Of a stretch of 64,000 nucleotides of DNA, positions 1 through 14,773 are shown one piece after another. The position numbers and the translations under genes were made by a program. The stretch is from Puffinus mauretanicus. Lineage: Eukaryota > Chordata > Aves > Procellariiformes > Procellariidae. The DNA lies in contig JAJKFH010003173.1 of assembly GCA_023333565.1 (NCBI GenBank), forward strand, positions 1,612,001-1,676,000. Reading direction: 5' to 3'. The notes under the pieces were generated by a model that was given only the letters and a program-made list of their open reading frames with translations, searched no databases and was not told the DNA's origin. Every line of letters starts with the position of its first letter. Within the stretch, counting starts at the first letter, position 1.

Positions 1-3000
1 AGATGTTCCCACCCCATCCTAAATGCCATGCTGTATAAAAAGATGACAAGCTTGGGAAAGGAGTGGGATGACAACAAAACAGAACCACCAACCCCCAGCT
101 CCCGCCCAGATTAAAGAGCAATCCCTCTCACCCACACAAATCCGCTCCAACTGGCAGAGCTGAACTCCAAAACCTTCCACGCTCTCGCCTTGACTTAGTG
201 GTCCCCTATGGCTGCTTTGCAAGGAGCAGTCCTCCTCCCATGTTAATGCCATATAAGCTCAATACAAGCAGGAGGCAAGTCCAAATCAAACCAAAACAAA
301 ATCAAACCACAAATGGGAAGTTGGAAGTCAGCAGATTCAAAACCTTCGCACGTAGCTCAGTTACCCCTGACTGTTCAGGACCCCTGCCCAGCACATAAGC
401 AGCAATTACACAGAAGGATTGGAAGTCACCAAGCATTAAATTGCATGCACAGCTCTAACACAATCTTATCTTTCAGGCTACTCAGCAGCATATGAAAGAC
501 AAAGCAGTCCAGAATGAACAAAATCCCCACTTCATACAGAAGGCTGAAGCAGTAATTTTAGATCTTGCGCCTTGTCTGTGATGAGTTTCCTAAATCCCCG
601 TCTCCTGAAAGCTGCCATGCACTCGGGTGCCGTACGTCAGAGTAAGACAGCAGTGGCACAGCATCCACCTGCCTCCCTTGCCAAGCCCGCTGACGTTTAG
701 GTTAAGATTACAGTTTAGTTTGAAGTTAACACTCCATTCAGTTTCAAAAAATTAATGACAATGAACACTACAGCTTCGAGCAAAAGTTAAAACCATTTAA
801 ATATAAATAAGTTTTAGAAAATGGTTTAGATTACATATTTTTACATATTTCCAGTACATTACTAATTGTTCAAAATTGTTCACATTTCCCCTACCAACAG
901 ATATAAGAAAGGCTGTTACTCCAAAAGTGAAAGGCTTCGTAGTTTTGTGAAAACAGCCTCAATATTTTTTTGGTACATGATTACAAATAGGGTTATGACA
1001 AATGACAGACAACAGCTCAACAACCCTGAGCTATGGCTGGGAGGTTTAATGACTTAGAAAAGCCTTTATATAGTAACAGTGAGAATTTCACGGAACAAAC
1101 TGCATTGCTAGCCGAAAGCTGTTGATCATCACAGTCTTAAAAATCTCACTAGTAATCTAAAAACTAGGCTTTGAAGTGAAAATGATATAAGAGGAAGAAA
1201 TATAGTCTTTTGTTTAAGACTAGAGCCAGGAGGGAGATTCAGGTTCAGGTTCATAATCCTGTCAGAAACTGCACGCCCTGGAAAAGGTAAATTTTCCTTT
1301 GAAAAACAGGGTATTCCTTACCCATTTGAGAAATATTAGCATTGGGTAATACACATGGACAAGAATCCCTTTACAGTTATAAATACATAAACAGAATTGT
1401 AGGAGTTAGTAGCTGAAATTCTTTCTAATACAGATTGATAAAACTGTTTTGAGGTGTAAAATGAGTACATGAAGTTTTGCATTAGTGAACTAAAAGAAGA
1501 GGACTCGAGACATGCATACAAGCAAAAATTAAAGCAAGTCTCAGTGAAGTACTGAGGACACTCATCTTTTATTTTCATACCTACATCATAATATATTTGC
1601 ATCACTAATTACTTGGGTCTACCAGCTTTTCTAGGCACAACAAAGGTGTCACTTAAAGGAGTGAGGCAGTCGATGCTTTCTGCCTTTATTACAGTTGTAT
1701 AATGCCTCCATCATAACTGGTAGCTCGGAAATTTTATAACTTTAAGCACCCTTCAACTAGAATTCCATTGAACGCAGCAAGCCTATACACTGGTTTTCCA
1801 TACCCATACAAAAAAACCACTCATCTGCAATTCACAAACTGCAAACTGATGCAAGGCTTCAGATCTGCAAAGCTTTTAAGCAAATGCTCAAAATTATGCA
1901 ATTAAGCATGTTGACAAAGTTGCCAAGGCATTTATTTAATCCACACAGAATTCAAATTAAATATTTATATTTTTTTTGTCTAATGAAATAGCTATGAAAG
2001 TCGTCTTTGCTATTATCAAAACACAGTCCACGCTGTTGACTTTTCAGGGAGGATGTTTAAAAACAGAATCCAGATTAAATTACCCTGTGCAGGGATTCAC
2101 TGCCCTAAGTCCAACAGCAGAGCATGGGTAACTCCTCCTGTGCACAGGAGCGAAGTCCTCATCTTTGTAACTGATCCACAGTGCACATAAAAACCCTGAT
2201 GAAGGTAACATGTCTAAGTACATCAGGCAATATTATATTTTTAGGTTCTACAACTGTTTATTCAAAACAAATAGAAGTTTATCAATACATTTCAAATAAA
2301 TGAAAACCCAAAACCTGCATGCAAGCAGCAGGCACGTTACAACTACTTCTGCCTACAGGAAGTTTCACAGCTATTTTAGGATTGTCTGTACTCAGTTAAA
2401 GGTTTCCCCCAGATGACATCAAGCCAAAAAAAAACTCAGACAAACCTTTGCTTATGCTTTCCCACTTTCTGAATGCTGGATAAAATACTATGGACAAGTA
2501 GTAAAACTACATTTTATCACTGGTTTGCGGCATGGATTTATATAATAAAGAATTTAAAAGTCATTTTGACACACATGGACTATTAGTGTAATCAAAAGCA
2601 ACACAGCACCCACCCCCCAGTTCATATTTTCAGTACTCAGAAAATAGTTTGAGCTGATGAACTCTTCGTAGCCTCCAGTAATGAGCATCCCGAGTCCCTG
2701 TGCGCTCTGGGAGGCAGAAATCGCTTTGGGCCCATTAAGGAACCTGAAATAATACGTTCTCCAAACAACTTTTTAATAGTTATTTGAAGGGCTTCCTCTC
2801 ATGCAGGGTGACAAAGCCAACACTGCATAGATGGCCAACAAACTGGTGAACATTTTTAGTGTAAGGGGTTTTTTGCCTGCTTTAAATGCCCTTTCTGCTT
2901 CTGGCCCAGGGCAAACCAAGTCTCCCGGAAGCACCAGACTCTCAGGTATTTTCCATCACACTCTCCTACTGACCGCTCAAACCTTTCTCCCAGAAAGAAG

Positions 3001-6000
3001 AGATTCTTTCCCCAAACCCTGGTGTGTTAATTACAAAAAAAGGTGGTTAGCAGTGCAAGGAGCCTGGACGTGTGCTCCCAGTTATAGGAAGTCAACAACA
3101 GGGAATAAATGCAGTAAGGAATAAAGCTAAGCACATGCTGGACACATTTTCAATCAAATTACTCTGGATTTCTCATGAAACCAAGGCTGGCTACCACTAA
3201 AATGTAAGTTTCTGGATCCTTTTTGGGAGAGAGGACAGGAGTGGGGATTTCCACTGGGTATTGCACAAGGCATTCGTGCTCCGAGGAAGAGCAGTTTAAC
3301 TCCTGCTCCCCCACCAGCCCCAGGACCACCCCTGTCCTCCCTGACCACCCTCTGTTTCCAACACGGCTGTGCTGTCCAGCACACTATTGACACGACCATT
3401 TAACATTTTAAACACCATGAGAAAGTATGAAGGAATGAAATATCAAGTCCAGGGAAGGCTCATAAGCAGTGATCATCTTGGGCTTCCCCATAGAGCATCA
3501 GAGTGCGAGAATTAATCAGACTGACCAAAAAGTGTGGGAAATGTACAGAAACACCCTTCAGAAACCACGTTAATTCATTTGCAAGCAATGAGCCGCCTGG
3601 GCGTGGAGAGAGGGAGGGAGGGGAGCCAGGTACTCCTGGCTCTTCATTTCAAAACAGGAGGAGATTTGAATGAAGAATGCTGTACTGCAGTGTTTCATGC
3701 TGCACAAAGGAAGTTAAATTCCTCTGTAAAGGGAGAGGCTGGCGCTTGATTTCAACAGAAATCTCTCTTTATTCTAGAATGGAAATCCATCAGGAAGAGA
3801 CAGCAGAACAGGTCCGTGAGACAAAAGCTGAGTTACGACGCTGCTGACCCACCTGAGCTCCGCTAGCACAGGGCACACTGGGTCCCGCCCCACGGTTCAG
3901 AAACACCCCAGCCCCGTGCCAGGCGCAGGCTATGGGACACCTCTGCACAGGACCAGCTTCATTCATTTCTTGATGCTATCATGAGTGTGCTCCACAGAAA
4001 GCAGGTTGGAAAACTGTACTTTATTGAAGAAAGCCAGAAAAAACAAAGAAGAAAAACAAGCAGCTAGAACTACGAACTGAAATCACCATGAAGCAGGAGA
4101 CATAGGATCATTCTCCATTTCATCATTCTGCAGCGTGCTAGTACTTCTCCTATGCATTACACAAAACACACACACAAAAAAACCAAAAATGGAAAAGTGG
4201 ATTGTAAAATGCAGAATTATCAGCATTATCTTTGGTTTCAGTTCAAATGCAACAAAAGACAAAGTGGGCTGGTTACCTCTGCTTTGCTCAGTCGATGAAG
4301 AATCAGCCTTGGTCTATGCCATTAGCTACCTGATATCAGAAGTTAAAAGAGAAATTTTCTATTCCTAACTTCTGCAGCCCTGCTTTAGGCTTTTATACAC
4401 CCATCTTCACAGGCAATATTAGGTACCTAGTGGCTCTTCCTACTGTCCAAGTAGGACAACTAATTTCCATTCCAAACACTCATACTCCTTTAATAAATAA
4501 TTAAGCCTGTGCCTCACTTTCTCCACTTTTAAAGCTATGCAGGATACCTGACACGAGAGCTCTGTGAGCATTTAATAAAACTGAAGCCTAAATAGCATCC
4601 AGCAGCTGCAGAAATGTTCACTTCCCGCTCCCCAAAACACACCCCTCGAGTCACAGGTGGCAGAACTTTTTTCAAAAGAGCTCAAAAATATTTGGGTGTC
4701 TACTTTTTTTTTTTCCCCCAAATCTATGAGTACTCTAATTCAGAAAGGTGGACTTTAGGGTTAGGAGAAAGGATAGGTTTTTTTTCTTCTCATTTTTAAA
4801 AATAAGTCTCCCAACTATTGTTTCTAGTAGTTTCTACTGTGCTTTCCTGGCCTATTTTAGAAATAGTTTCTCTTTGCAGCTCCACAGCAGCCCTTCATGA
4901 CCCCTGGCCTTCCCCCTGAAGTCTGCTTCCCTGCTACACAACGTAGAGGAACTGTTTAATAGCCACAGCTCCAGCCCAAGACTTTACATATGTCTTCGTT
5001 CTAAGCGTTAAGATTTCCTCTACCGGTGGCAATTAAAACAGAAGTGAAACAACTGCTTCTTTTGCCTTCCAAAATTTCTTCTCAGTGTTTCAGCTGCATT
5101 ATGTCAAATATTGTGAGGGGTTTATTTTAATGGTGGAACAATACTAAACTGAATTGAATTATTCATCAGAAACGTGTAATGTGATCATTATTTCTGGCAT
5201 TTGCCATATGTTCTTACTGCCTCAATTCATTTCAGGAATTCCCAGTTAAACTCACTATATGCTATACATCACTAGACTACCACGTTCATACGCATGCACA
5301 CACAGAAACATCTATAGGTGAGAAAGTAGCATCCATACCCACACAGACAAATGAAATCCTCCATAGTGCTAATTTTTTCCTCAGGAAAACAGCCCAGGGA
5401 TGGACCAAATTCCCCAGACCCAATTCCCAGCCGCCTTTGGTCCTACTGCAAAAACTTAGTTAATTTGACATTATCATTTTCCATTTCTCTATCTGTCAAG
5501 GGTGCTCCAAAGGTTAAGTAAAGTTTGGAAGTGCTGAAAGATACAAGAACCCAGAAGCAGTATTAATATGAAAAATTATTATCTCTTCCCAATTCATAAG
5601 ATCTGATAGTTACACTCTTACACATAAAGTATTTCATGCAAAGTAACATCAAGTGTATTCTTCAAATCAATAAAATCGCTAGAACAAAAGTGGCAGTTTA
5701 TGACTTACATGTTTTAATCTCTTCAATGAAAGGAAAATCCTTTGGTGAATTATGTCATATATTTAGAGATACAAACAGAATGACTAATGCTGGTGTCTAA
5801 TTTAATTTCACCTCAGGATTTCTTCTCCTCCCTCTCCTCTTTGGTAACTAACATGTTAACATGCATAAATGATCGAGAAATAAATGAAGAGGAACAAAAA
5901 GGGACATGTAAACACTTCTCAAGCACAGCACAGTAAATTTCAAAATCACTTCCAGTAGACTGCCAAATTCCATGGGTGTCTTAGGCAGCTAGGGGAAAGA

Positions 6001-9000
6001 CACATAAATGTGGGGTTGGTTTTTTAACTGCATCAACAATTTTCATCCTTGCTTTCTGTTTAAGCTGACATTTTAAAGAACCAACACCAATTTACCTGGA
6101 ATATTTCTTAAAGACCCAAAAGAAAGCAAACAGGATGAGGCTTCATTTTAAAATCTGGTAACTATATGACAGTGAAAGATAACCTTGTGTTAGTACCACT
6201 ATTCCAGAAGCATCCTGAAGCTGCCACAGAAACGAACATCTTTCCCTGGTATCGCCAATACGTTCCCCTCCCGGTCCTCAGTCTCGTTTAGATAAACCAC
6301 ACTTCAGAGCTGCTGCAGACCGAAAGCGGACATCTGATCTGAAGCCCTCCCGCCTCCTCGCACACCTCCCAACTCTGTAGCTGAGGGTCCCCAGGAGATC
6401 CAAGGCTGGATGTGCTCCTGACTGACTGTCACATCGCAGCGGGGATGGACCCACCTGGTCGGTCACGAATAACCCAGCGAGCGCCCAAGCCAGCTGCAGG
6501 CCAGCAGCCTGGAGACTTGTACAAGTGAACCATGAAGGATTTCGGCAGCCCTCCTCCTTACGTTCCCGTTTCCCTTCCCGCTGCAACACCAGGTAAGGCT
6601 CTCAGTCCATCGAGAAGGAAGACGACTGTCCAAAGAAGTCAACAAGGTGAGTCAAATATATCTCAGCAGCCCGATCTAGTCGTCACTGCCTCCCTGTCAG
6701 TCCCGGCAGAGACACTGCCGTGCGTGTTTCTGGGAGGTTTTGAGAACTATTAATTAACCATAAACATTCCAGGAGAGGTGAATAATAAGCATCATTACAA
6801 ACATTTCACAGATGACTTCAACAAGATCAAAAAGGTCCAAGTTATTTGCCCGCAGTACCAGCAGACACTGATGACAGAGCTAGTTTCCACCAGAGCAGCC
6901 TCTTATTTTCCTCACTGTAATAACTAACACCTGCCATTAAACCAAAACCATTACATAAAATCAAAGTAATGCCTCTTTAAATTGGCATGAGAGTTTATGA
7001 TAAATCAGTCTTAACTGTTTACATAAGAAATCAAATTGGAGCATTGTTTTTAATTCATATATAGCACACCTAAAAAATAGCAGATATAAGCTTAATTTAA
7101 AACCACAAAAAAGTTGATGTAAAAATCTTGTTCCAGATTCCCTGTTGCTTTCTGGCTCAGTCTTTGTTCACGTTCATAAGACATTTACACCAGAAATACT
7201 CAATGAAAGCAAACGTATCCTAAGCAGGCTTTTCCTATACAATCATAGGAAACACAGAAGTCATTCCTTTAGAGTTATAAATATTCAGCTGTGTAAGTGG
7301 AGAACTGCTGTCTTTAAGGGAACTTACATTTTACTCCATACCACCTCTTGTAAAGAGGGGAAATGAATATCTGACAGAGCCTGCAAATCTCAAATTATAT
7401 GAATCATCATTTTTCTATCAGTTCTTTGTCAGCTACAGCAACACCCATTAATCAGTGCAGCTTAGACCAGACCAGGAACAAGAGATGCTTATTTTTCATG
7501 TGTCTTTGTCAGAAAAACTGACATTAAAACTCAGGTCCTCCTTTTTACACACACGTACGCACGCACACTTTATCATTTATAAATCATTTATGTGTCTCCA
7601 ACTTTTACAATAAATTACTCAAAGTTCAATAAAAGCAAACCATACCACACCACATAACACACTTTGGAAGATGCATACGGTTCTACCTAGTTTTTGCACA
7701 GTAGGTAACCTGCAATAAAAATAAAATTAAAATCTCCTTTGCTCCCCCCCAGTCCCCTCTAGGGAAAACCACCTACTTCCCAGAAAAAGCTTTTTCCAAA
7801 GAAACACAGATGCAACCCACCACACAAATTGCAGCCATTCATTAAGACGATCATGTAGAAATATGACTAATAGTCAAAAGAAAATCCCCATTTTTTAAAT
7901 ATATATAACTTTGAATCAGTTGAAGCCAGAGTACGAGACACAAAACCAGGTACTAATCTGGATTCCCAGTATCAATTAGATAATAGAATCAACAAAGTAT
8001 TCCCTGAAATCAAGCATCCTGTACAGCAGACATCAAGTAAGTGTTCACTGAAAAGCAGAATGTTGTCCAGTGTCATTTCCTTCCACTTCTGAGAAGTCAA
8101 AAGGAGCCTTTTAATCAAACAGACGGAAATGGGAACAGAGGGAAGGAAATAATCCTGCTCTTATAGAGCATTTGAAAGACTAGGCAAAATCAGGGAAAAA
8201 ACACTTGTTAGAAATATCTGAATAAAGCTGCGCAAAAGTTAAAGCTTTGCAGGATCTGATGCTTCTAGAAAAAAATCAACCCCTAGATAACAAAAATTAT
8301 CACTATTAAAAAAAACACATTAGGAAACTAAAGTCCTTCAGCACCTATCAATGTCAGAAAGCTCTTCCCTCTAAGCAGAAACCAGAGCAAGTGACGACCG
8401 CACACATTTTCCAAAGGCAGGAACAAAAAGCCCTTTTGTGCAAAAGTGGGCGAGAATCTTGTGTCTTCGTACGTCTCAAAGGACGAGGAGGGGGAGCACA
8501 GGCAGGGAGGTTCTGCTTCAGCATCCTCAATGCACAGAACAGTCTGCAACTGGGAGCTTTACTCTTCAGATGACAACAGGTAGATTTTAGTTTCTGCTGC
8601 TGATACCCAGAGAAATGGAAGAGCATAAGTACATCTGATAAACTGAAGCCTCTGCCTGGAGATCTGCCTCCGAGCCTGAGCTGGCAGCAGGCAGATGGGC
8701 ATGACCGCAAGTTGCAGAGGGGCTGGGGTATTTCACAGAAAGAGTGGAAAAAACCACCTGGATACACAGTATGCGGCATGTCCTGGCTTCCCCTCATGTC
8801 TGCAAGCACAGGAACCTTTCCTGACCTCTATGCTGCACCTAAGGAGTTTCCATGTCTGGCCAAGTGCTTCTGCTGCCAGTCCCCCAATATCTGATGGTTT
8901 GTCTTCAGTGGTTTTAAACCCCTGAAGATCTGCACTACATCTCTCTTTCTTTTCTTCTTCTTTTTTTGGATTGGACCCCAAAAGACAATACTGAGTTTAG

Positions 9001-12000
9001 AAATTTTTTTATTTTTCCATGCAGACTGACCCCAGCATGGTAGCTGCCGTACTGGGTCTCCTCCGTACAGCTCGAGCTCTACTCAAGCCTTGATTAGCAG
9101 CTCACTTCATTTTTCATTTGCTTAATGCAACTCCATAAGAAACAATTCAGTTTCTAGAAAACGCCACCAAAAAAAAAAAAATTAAGGTTTATTGAAGCCA
9201 TTTGGGCAGGAGGAAACCAAAGCACACGTAACCCATTCACTGTTGCAATTCAGATACTGGGTGTGACTTATTTACCCTTCCTATTTGAAGTTCCAGCCAT
9301 CTGCCAAAAGGAGCCCCTGAACGAGCACCGTACAGCACCAGCCAAAGTCAACATGGAAGCCAGGAGCGAAGCGTTCGGCTTTGGATCTTCCGCCAGCCTT
9401 GCTACAAGGAATGTTTACGTTGGTTCATTTACCAGTGACTTAAAACAACACGCCCAAATAAACCAACCAACCAAACAGCCCAGTGCAGAAATAGTAGAAA
9501 TAGCTAGGAGGCTTTTGAGTGCCAACTATTTTATGAGCCAGTCATTCTCAGTTTCAGTGTGAATTCAGGTTCAGGTTACTTCAAGACATCTCTCCATCCT
9601 CCCTTTGAAAAAATCACTTTGAATTAGAGAAAGGAAACATCGCTCTGTAAGTCTTTCAGTGGCATGACAGTTTATCCAGAGATTTAAGCAGCCCAGGAAT
9701 ATCCATGTTTCACAGTCTCATCAAAATGCCAAAGATGGTGGAGCATTTTGTTTGGTTTTGGGGGGGGTTGTTTTGGGGTTTTTTTTTTTAAATGTACATA
9801 CTTAACAAAAGCCTATGTCAGGAAGGGCTATGAATAACACTGTCTTAACAACACGGAGCAAGAAAATAAATGGTGTAGTAAAATCTCCATTGATAAAGTT
9901 ACATGTGTAACTTTCAATAAAACTTATTTGATTTATATGCTGACAACACCTCAGATAACTTATGAAATCCAGTTATTGACATCCTTGAATTATGAATTAT
10001 CAATACAAGACATTTCATTTTCTTTTATTGCTCATTGCATGTATAAATCATTAACGCCACGAAGCTGTGACCGACATTTGTAAATTTTCATAGTGGTGGA
10101 CCATTATTATCACGAGACATTCCTGCGAAGAGCCAGGACAGATGGATTTGTTATCACCATTTAAAATCCAACATTTTCACAGGAACATGAGAATAACTTA
10201 CAGTGGGAAGTGAGCATTGAAAGCTTCAGATGCTCTGGTACTATTTTTGTTTTCAAGAGAATGAATGGTAATTTCCCATTAACATGAGAGATCTGTTCTT
10301 TTACTGCTATAAAGCCATCAGCTATCTGAACAGAACGAGTGACCTTATCAAAGCAAAACACTGTACCTTACAGTCGGACTCACACCGAGACCATCTGGAC
10401 AAAACATTCAGACAAGAGCTTTAGAAAAAAACAACATCTTGAAACAAATTGCCAGACAGGATTACACAAAATGATCTGTCGAACATGTTAGAGACGGCCA
10501 GAAAATCTTTGAAAGTAGACAGAGGGTAGGAAACGTGTATCCTTTTGGGATCCACGTACGACTTCTCGCTTTACATTTCAGCGTTTTCAGATATAAAAAC
10601 CCGAGGAGCAGGTAAGGCACTGGGGATTAAAGGAAGCCCGTGGTCCTAAGGTGCCTTAAGAGCCATTGAAGGATCAAGTCACCATTTGCCATAAAGAATC
10701 AATCCCCACCCACCCCCTTAAGTTATTGCCACGTAGGAGCAACTCTGGACCTGATGGCCCATCTTCATCAGCTGCTTTTCTAAGTTAAAACAGCAATCCC
10801 CAACACGAATGCTGCGCCACTGTTTCTTCTTACCAGAAGAAAGAAACCAGAAAAGAAACACTCAGACCCCGGCTATTCTTGCCCGTTTCTACCTCAATTT
10901 CCCCTGACAGCAATCAGCAATGGCTCTAGCTACTAAGTAAAAACCCAAATCTTAGACTTGATTACCCAGGGTAGTTTTTATCCTTTATCTGCCAAAGCAG
11001 ATGCACTGATACAGATAAACCACTGAATATAGTTCATTTCATATTTGCCTTTTCCATTAATGAGTCCATACGTCATTTGCCAAAGGACATACAGATAAAG
11101 TCAGCCGAACTTTCCACTACTCCCCCTGACAGCTTAATTACTGTCTCAAATTTGGAGCAAGCCATGACAACTTCACATTTGTTTCCACATTTCATTTTTA
11201 TGACACTCCAACATCTGCAGAGGATGCTGTAATTAAAAAGGAATAAAATTATGTTTAAAAAAAACCTGGACGCAATCAGCTTATTTGCCTGAAGAAAATG
11301 CATTACATAGCAAGTGAGCAAGTACGGATGCTCTTCAGCAAGAGCGAATAGTCAGTCAGCAAACTTTAAAGTCCTGAATTACATTCACTACTGCAATTCC
11401 AAAAAATAAAGCTTGTGAAAAACAAAGTAGTCTTTTTCTTAAGTATTTCATTTTTTTAAGAACGCCAGGCTTTTTTATTTGATAAATTCCAGCAGTTTGT
11501 TGGTAAGTCACTTTTAGGGGGAAGCCAGGGTTGAGGGGAAGGCAAAAGGACACCATGTAGAAGAAAACCAAAAGAGAAAAAGGATAAATTGAAGTGTATT
11601 TTTGCTATTAAATGACCAGTATCATTTCAAAAGTAAAAAAGACACTAGGAAATGCAGTGAAGTGGCAGTACTGATACTGCAGTATCATTGCAAAGGAAGC
11701 AAGAACACAAATGTAAAGTGTTGTGTGTACCAACATGGCAACAGCCCATTTCACTGCAGGACAAACGCCTACCCCTTGCCCTGTCCCATATTTATGGAGT
11801 ACAGCAACTAAGACTCCCGTTCCTAACCTTGCATTCTGCCTTGTTCTTCCTCCTGCATCTGCAGACAGGGCAGACAAAAAAGAACTGTAAGAAAATCCCC
11901 TGCATTTAACAGCACTATGTTCAGCACAGCTGCTGACGTTACATTTGGATGTCCCATACCATGGCTGGAAGTTTACTCTGTGTTGGACTGGGAATACCAT

Positions 12001-14773
12001 CACACTAATGAGATAAGCATAAGGCATCAATCATTGCAGCATTCCTACTTACAAGTAACCTACACTGTAAGCCAGAAGTGCAAAACTTCCTCAAGAACAG
12101 GATGTCCAGCTTTTAATCTCCTTCTAAAGTATAGCTAAGAAACCACTGCATGGGAAGGAATTCAAGCCAATCAATGTGAAGACGGCCTGATACATTCCAG
12201 CTTTCCACCTCACCCCACCTGAAAAAATTCATTTTTAGCCACTGTGAGACTCAGCAGCACTCCTGTACATCCTTGTAGATGATGTACAGAAGGACTGGAC
12301 TGAAACGAACAGCTCCACATTTGGAGCTTGCATCAGCAACATACTCAGCAATGCAAATTATCTTCCTCAAATTCAAGAGCCTGCAGAGGAAGAAGTCAAT
12401 GCGCCTGGTGACAGCAGCTGCTTCCCCTACAGCCAAGACCAACAGCAGCCACTGGAAGCAGAAGCATGCAGCAGCTTTCTTACAAAAAGCCCCACAGTTA
12501 AAACTGAAGTTCTAAGAGAAGCTATTTCTTCCCCCTACACTTTGTAGGGAGGATTTTAGATGACCATCTGCCAAGAGGAGAGTTTCAAAGCAAACCCCCA
12601 CCACTGCAGATCACTCTGAACAATGTTATGGTTTAACCCCATCACTTCTCTGCTCAGTATCTCTTACTGCAGTTCAGTTCAAAAACCTGTATTTCAGCAC
12701 AATTAAAGGGCTGCTAGTGCAAGACTGCCTGATGGATACACTCTCCTGATCACCATACGCTTCACCCTAAGTGTTGATTCTTGCTGCAGCATACAAACTA
12801 CCTAAACTTTAAGTTTAATATTAGTTTGTACTTTCCTTGATTTCACAATAAACTCAAAATAGAATGAACAGAAAATTCTTTCCTCAAGAGGTTTCAGTTC
12901 CCTCTTTTCGAAAACTGCGTCAACGACTTATGACAAAACTGTTCCTTGTCCGACATGTTCAGATCTCCAAAAGCGGACATTTGCCAATTATTCTTTGGGG
13001 CTCAACTTAATATTTGTGAAAGTCAAAGATCAATTATCATTAACCATATAAAACTCCAGATCAAAAGAGAAGAAAACAGGATACAATGCTGATTTTGGAG
13101 AAATAGACCAAGATACCACTCTGTAAACAAGTCAGGTAAAGAGCTATTAAAATTATATTCAAAAAATAAAATTCTATTCAGTGCTGTGGGACAGTTGGAA
13201 TTGTTTCTTAGGTGCCATATATGTCATTTCAGGAGACCCAAAATGACCAGAGGGCTTGCACTAGGAGATGTTCCACTTCGTAGCATCATGCATGAAAAAT
13301 GCCTTTATCAACTGTGAAACTGGCAAATTTGTCTTCTAGGACCTCCTCCTAATGCCTGAGAAAGTGATGTTCAATTGGTGTAGTTGCTGCTTTTTTCCTC
13401 TAAAGCTTGGGAAGGTAAAGGGAAAAAAGCACATTGAGGAAACCAGAGTTGAAAAAGGCACTTCCTACAGCATATTGTGAAAAATATGATGCAGTTGTCT
13501 ATCTATGGCTTCAAATAAGATTTTATTTTGCAATATAAATATTTAAGCACTCTCTCTTTCCCTGGCCCGTGCAGTCGTCAGAAATTGCATGCCCTTGAAA
13601 CTGAGGCGCTCTCTTGCATGGACACATCTGTGGAGATGCGTAACCCTCGTAACCTGTGCCAAAGGAATTACGAACGAACAGCCTACTTTCTTGCAAAGAA
13701 GTTACACCGGCTCAGTCAAAAAAACCTGTTCCTTAAAAACTAAGGCTTTGTTACTCCTAAGCAGAGTGATGGACTGAGTCAGCAAAATGCCAAGAAATCC
13801 TCTTCACTTCTGACATCAGTCAAGGTCAAGATGAACTCTACTCAGCTACATTAGCTTCCCCCAGAGCCCTGGGAGTTTTCAGCTTTTGAGTAATACATAC
13901 ACACATCATCACCCTTCGTTTGCATGCGAAAAACTCCTCTTGAAAATAGAAACATTAACAAAAGGGTATCAAGACAGCCATATTTTGAACTTAGTTGACT
14001 CACCTTTGCAAAAACTGTCACCTTCCAAGCACTCAATGGGGAAAATGCATACAGCCTGTCTTAAACCTTATCCCATACAAGCAGAATTTGTAAGTCTGCT
14101 TTAAAAGCAGTGATTTAGCAGCCATTTTCCTTCATAACCTCCACTGTCTCCAGCAAAGAAGAATAGTAAGAGGTCTCCAACGAGGAGCATAAGAGGAGAT
14201 CCTGAAAGACCTCTGGCTCTCTGAATTAAAAACATCTCTCCCACACAATGGCCCAAATGCGATACAGCGTCTGCAGCTTTTTATTCCGGCTATTGTCATC
14301 TAATAATAGCCCTGCAGAGCCCCCACAACCCAGCGCTGGCCGTATTGTGTGCTCTCACTATCCACCACCCCATCAGAGAGCTATTTAAAGTGTAAAACAA
14401 GCAAGTTTCTCTTTGAATGTCAGCTCTGTATGGGAAGTCAGAGCTAACGCAGTCTTCCAAGATTGCTGGATTTTAAAAACTCTACCCACTAACTAAGCAG
14501 TGCAGAGCGGATCTCGTACTTAAAAACAGTAGTTGAGGAAATAACTTGCTAAGAGAAACGCACTGGTGCAGGTCTGGAAAGCTGCACACGACAAGACCCG
14601 TGTCCGTAAGCCAGCATTCTCCCAACGCGAGCCAGCTGCTACTGCATCCAGACCACCGCGATTTTCAACCTCATTAAGATTTTAAAGACCATCCGTGATA
14701 AATAGAGGCACAGAGAACTACAGGAGGGAGCCTGCGCAGTGAATTGTCCTCATAAGGTACATATATCCCAATT
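1..14773 (-). other. SRGAP2: SRGAP2 first coding intron, distal part (no exon seen)
   Basis: AT-rich sequence with no reading frame that I recognise. It is assigned to SRGAP2 because the first coding exon of that gene (31704-31770, minus strand) ends in a splice donor pointing this way and no second exon was found before the window edge. Scattered short A/T and CA tracts occur (for example near 4160-4180, 9160-9185 and 9750-9792). A GC-richer patch with a strong plus-strand splice-donor-like site is at 6240-6720 and is listed separately. I did not find the F-BAR exons of SRGAP2 here. Small exons could have been missed by eye. Confidence 0.75.
6240..6720 (+). other. GC-richer islet in the SRGAP2 intron with a plus-strand donor-like site
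   Basis: This stretch is clearly richer in G+C and CpG than the surrounding intron. On the plus strand an ATG at 6532 (A at -3) opens a frame that reaches a CAG|GTAAGG splice-donor match, with exon side ending at 6592. This could be an alternative or antisense promoter with a first exon, or an old retained insertion. No protein family was recognised, and a GC-rich patch yields chance ORFs, so it is only a candidate. Confidence 0.2.

Noticed and set aside
4755..4770. Telomere-like 'ttagggttagg'
   Set aside because: Less than two full TTAGGG units; expected by chance in 64 kb.
9750..9792. G/T-rich run 'ggttttgggggggg...ggggtttttttttt'
   Set aside because: Simple low-complexity DNA; not a recognisable element or origin.
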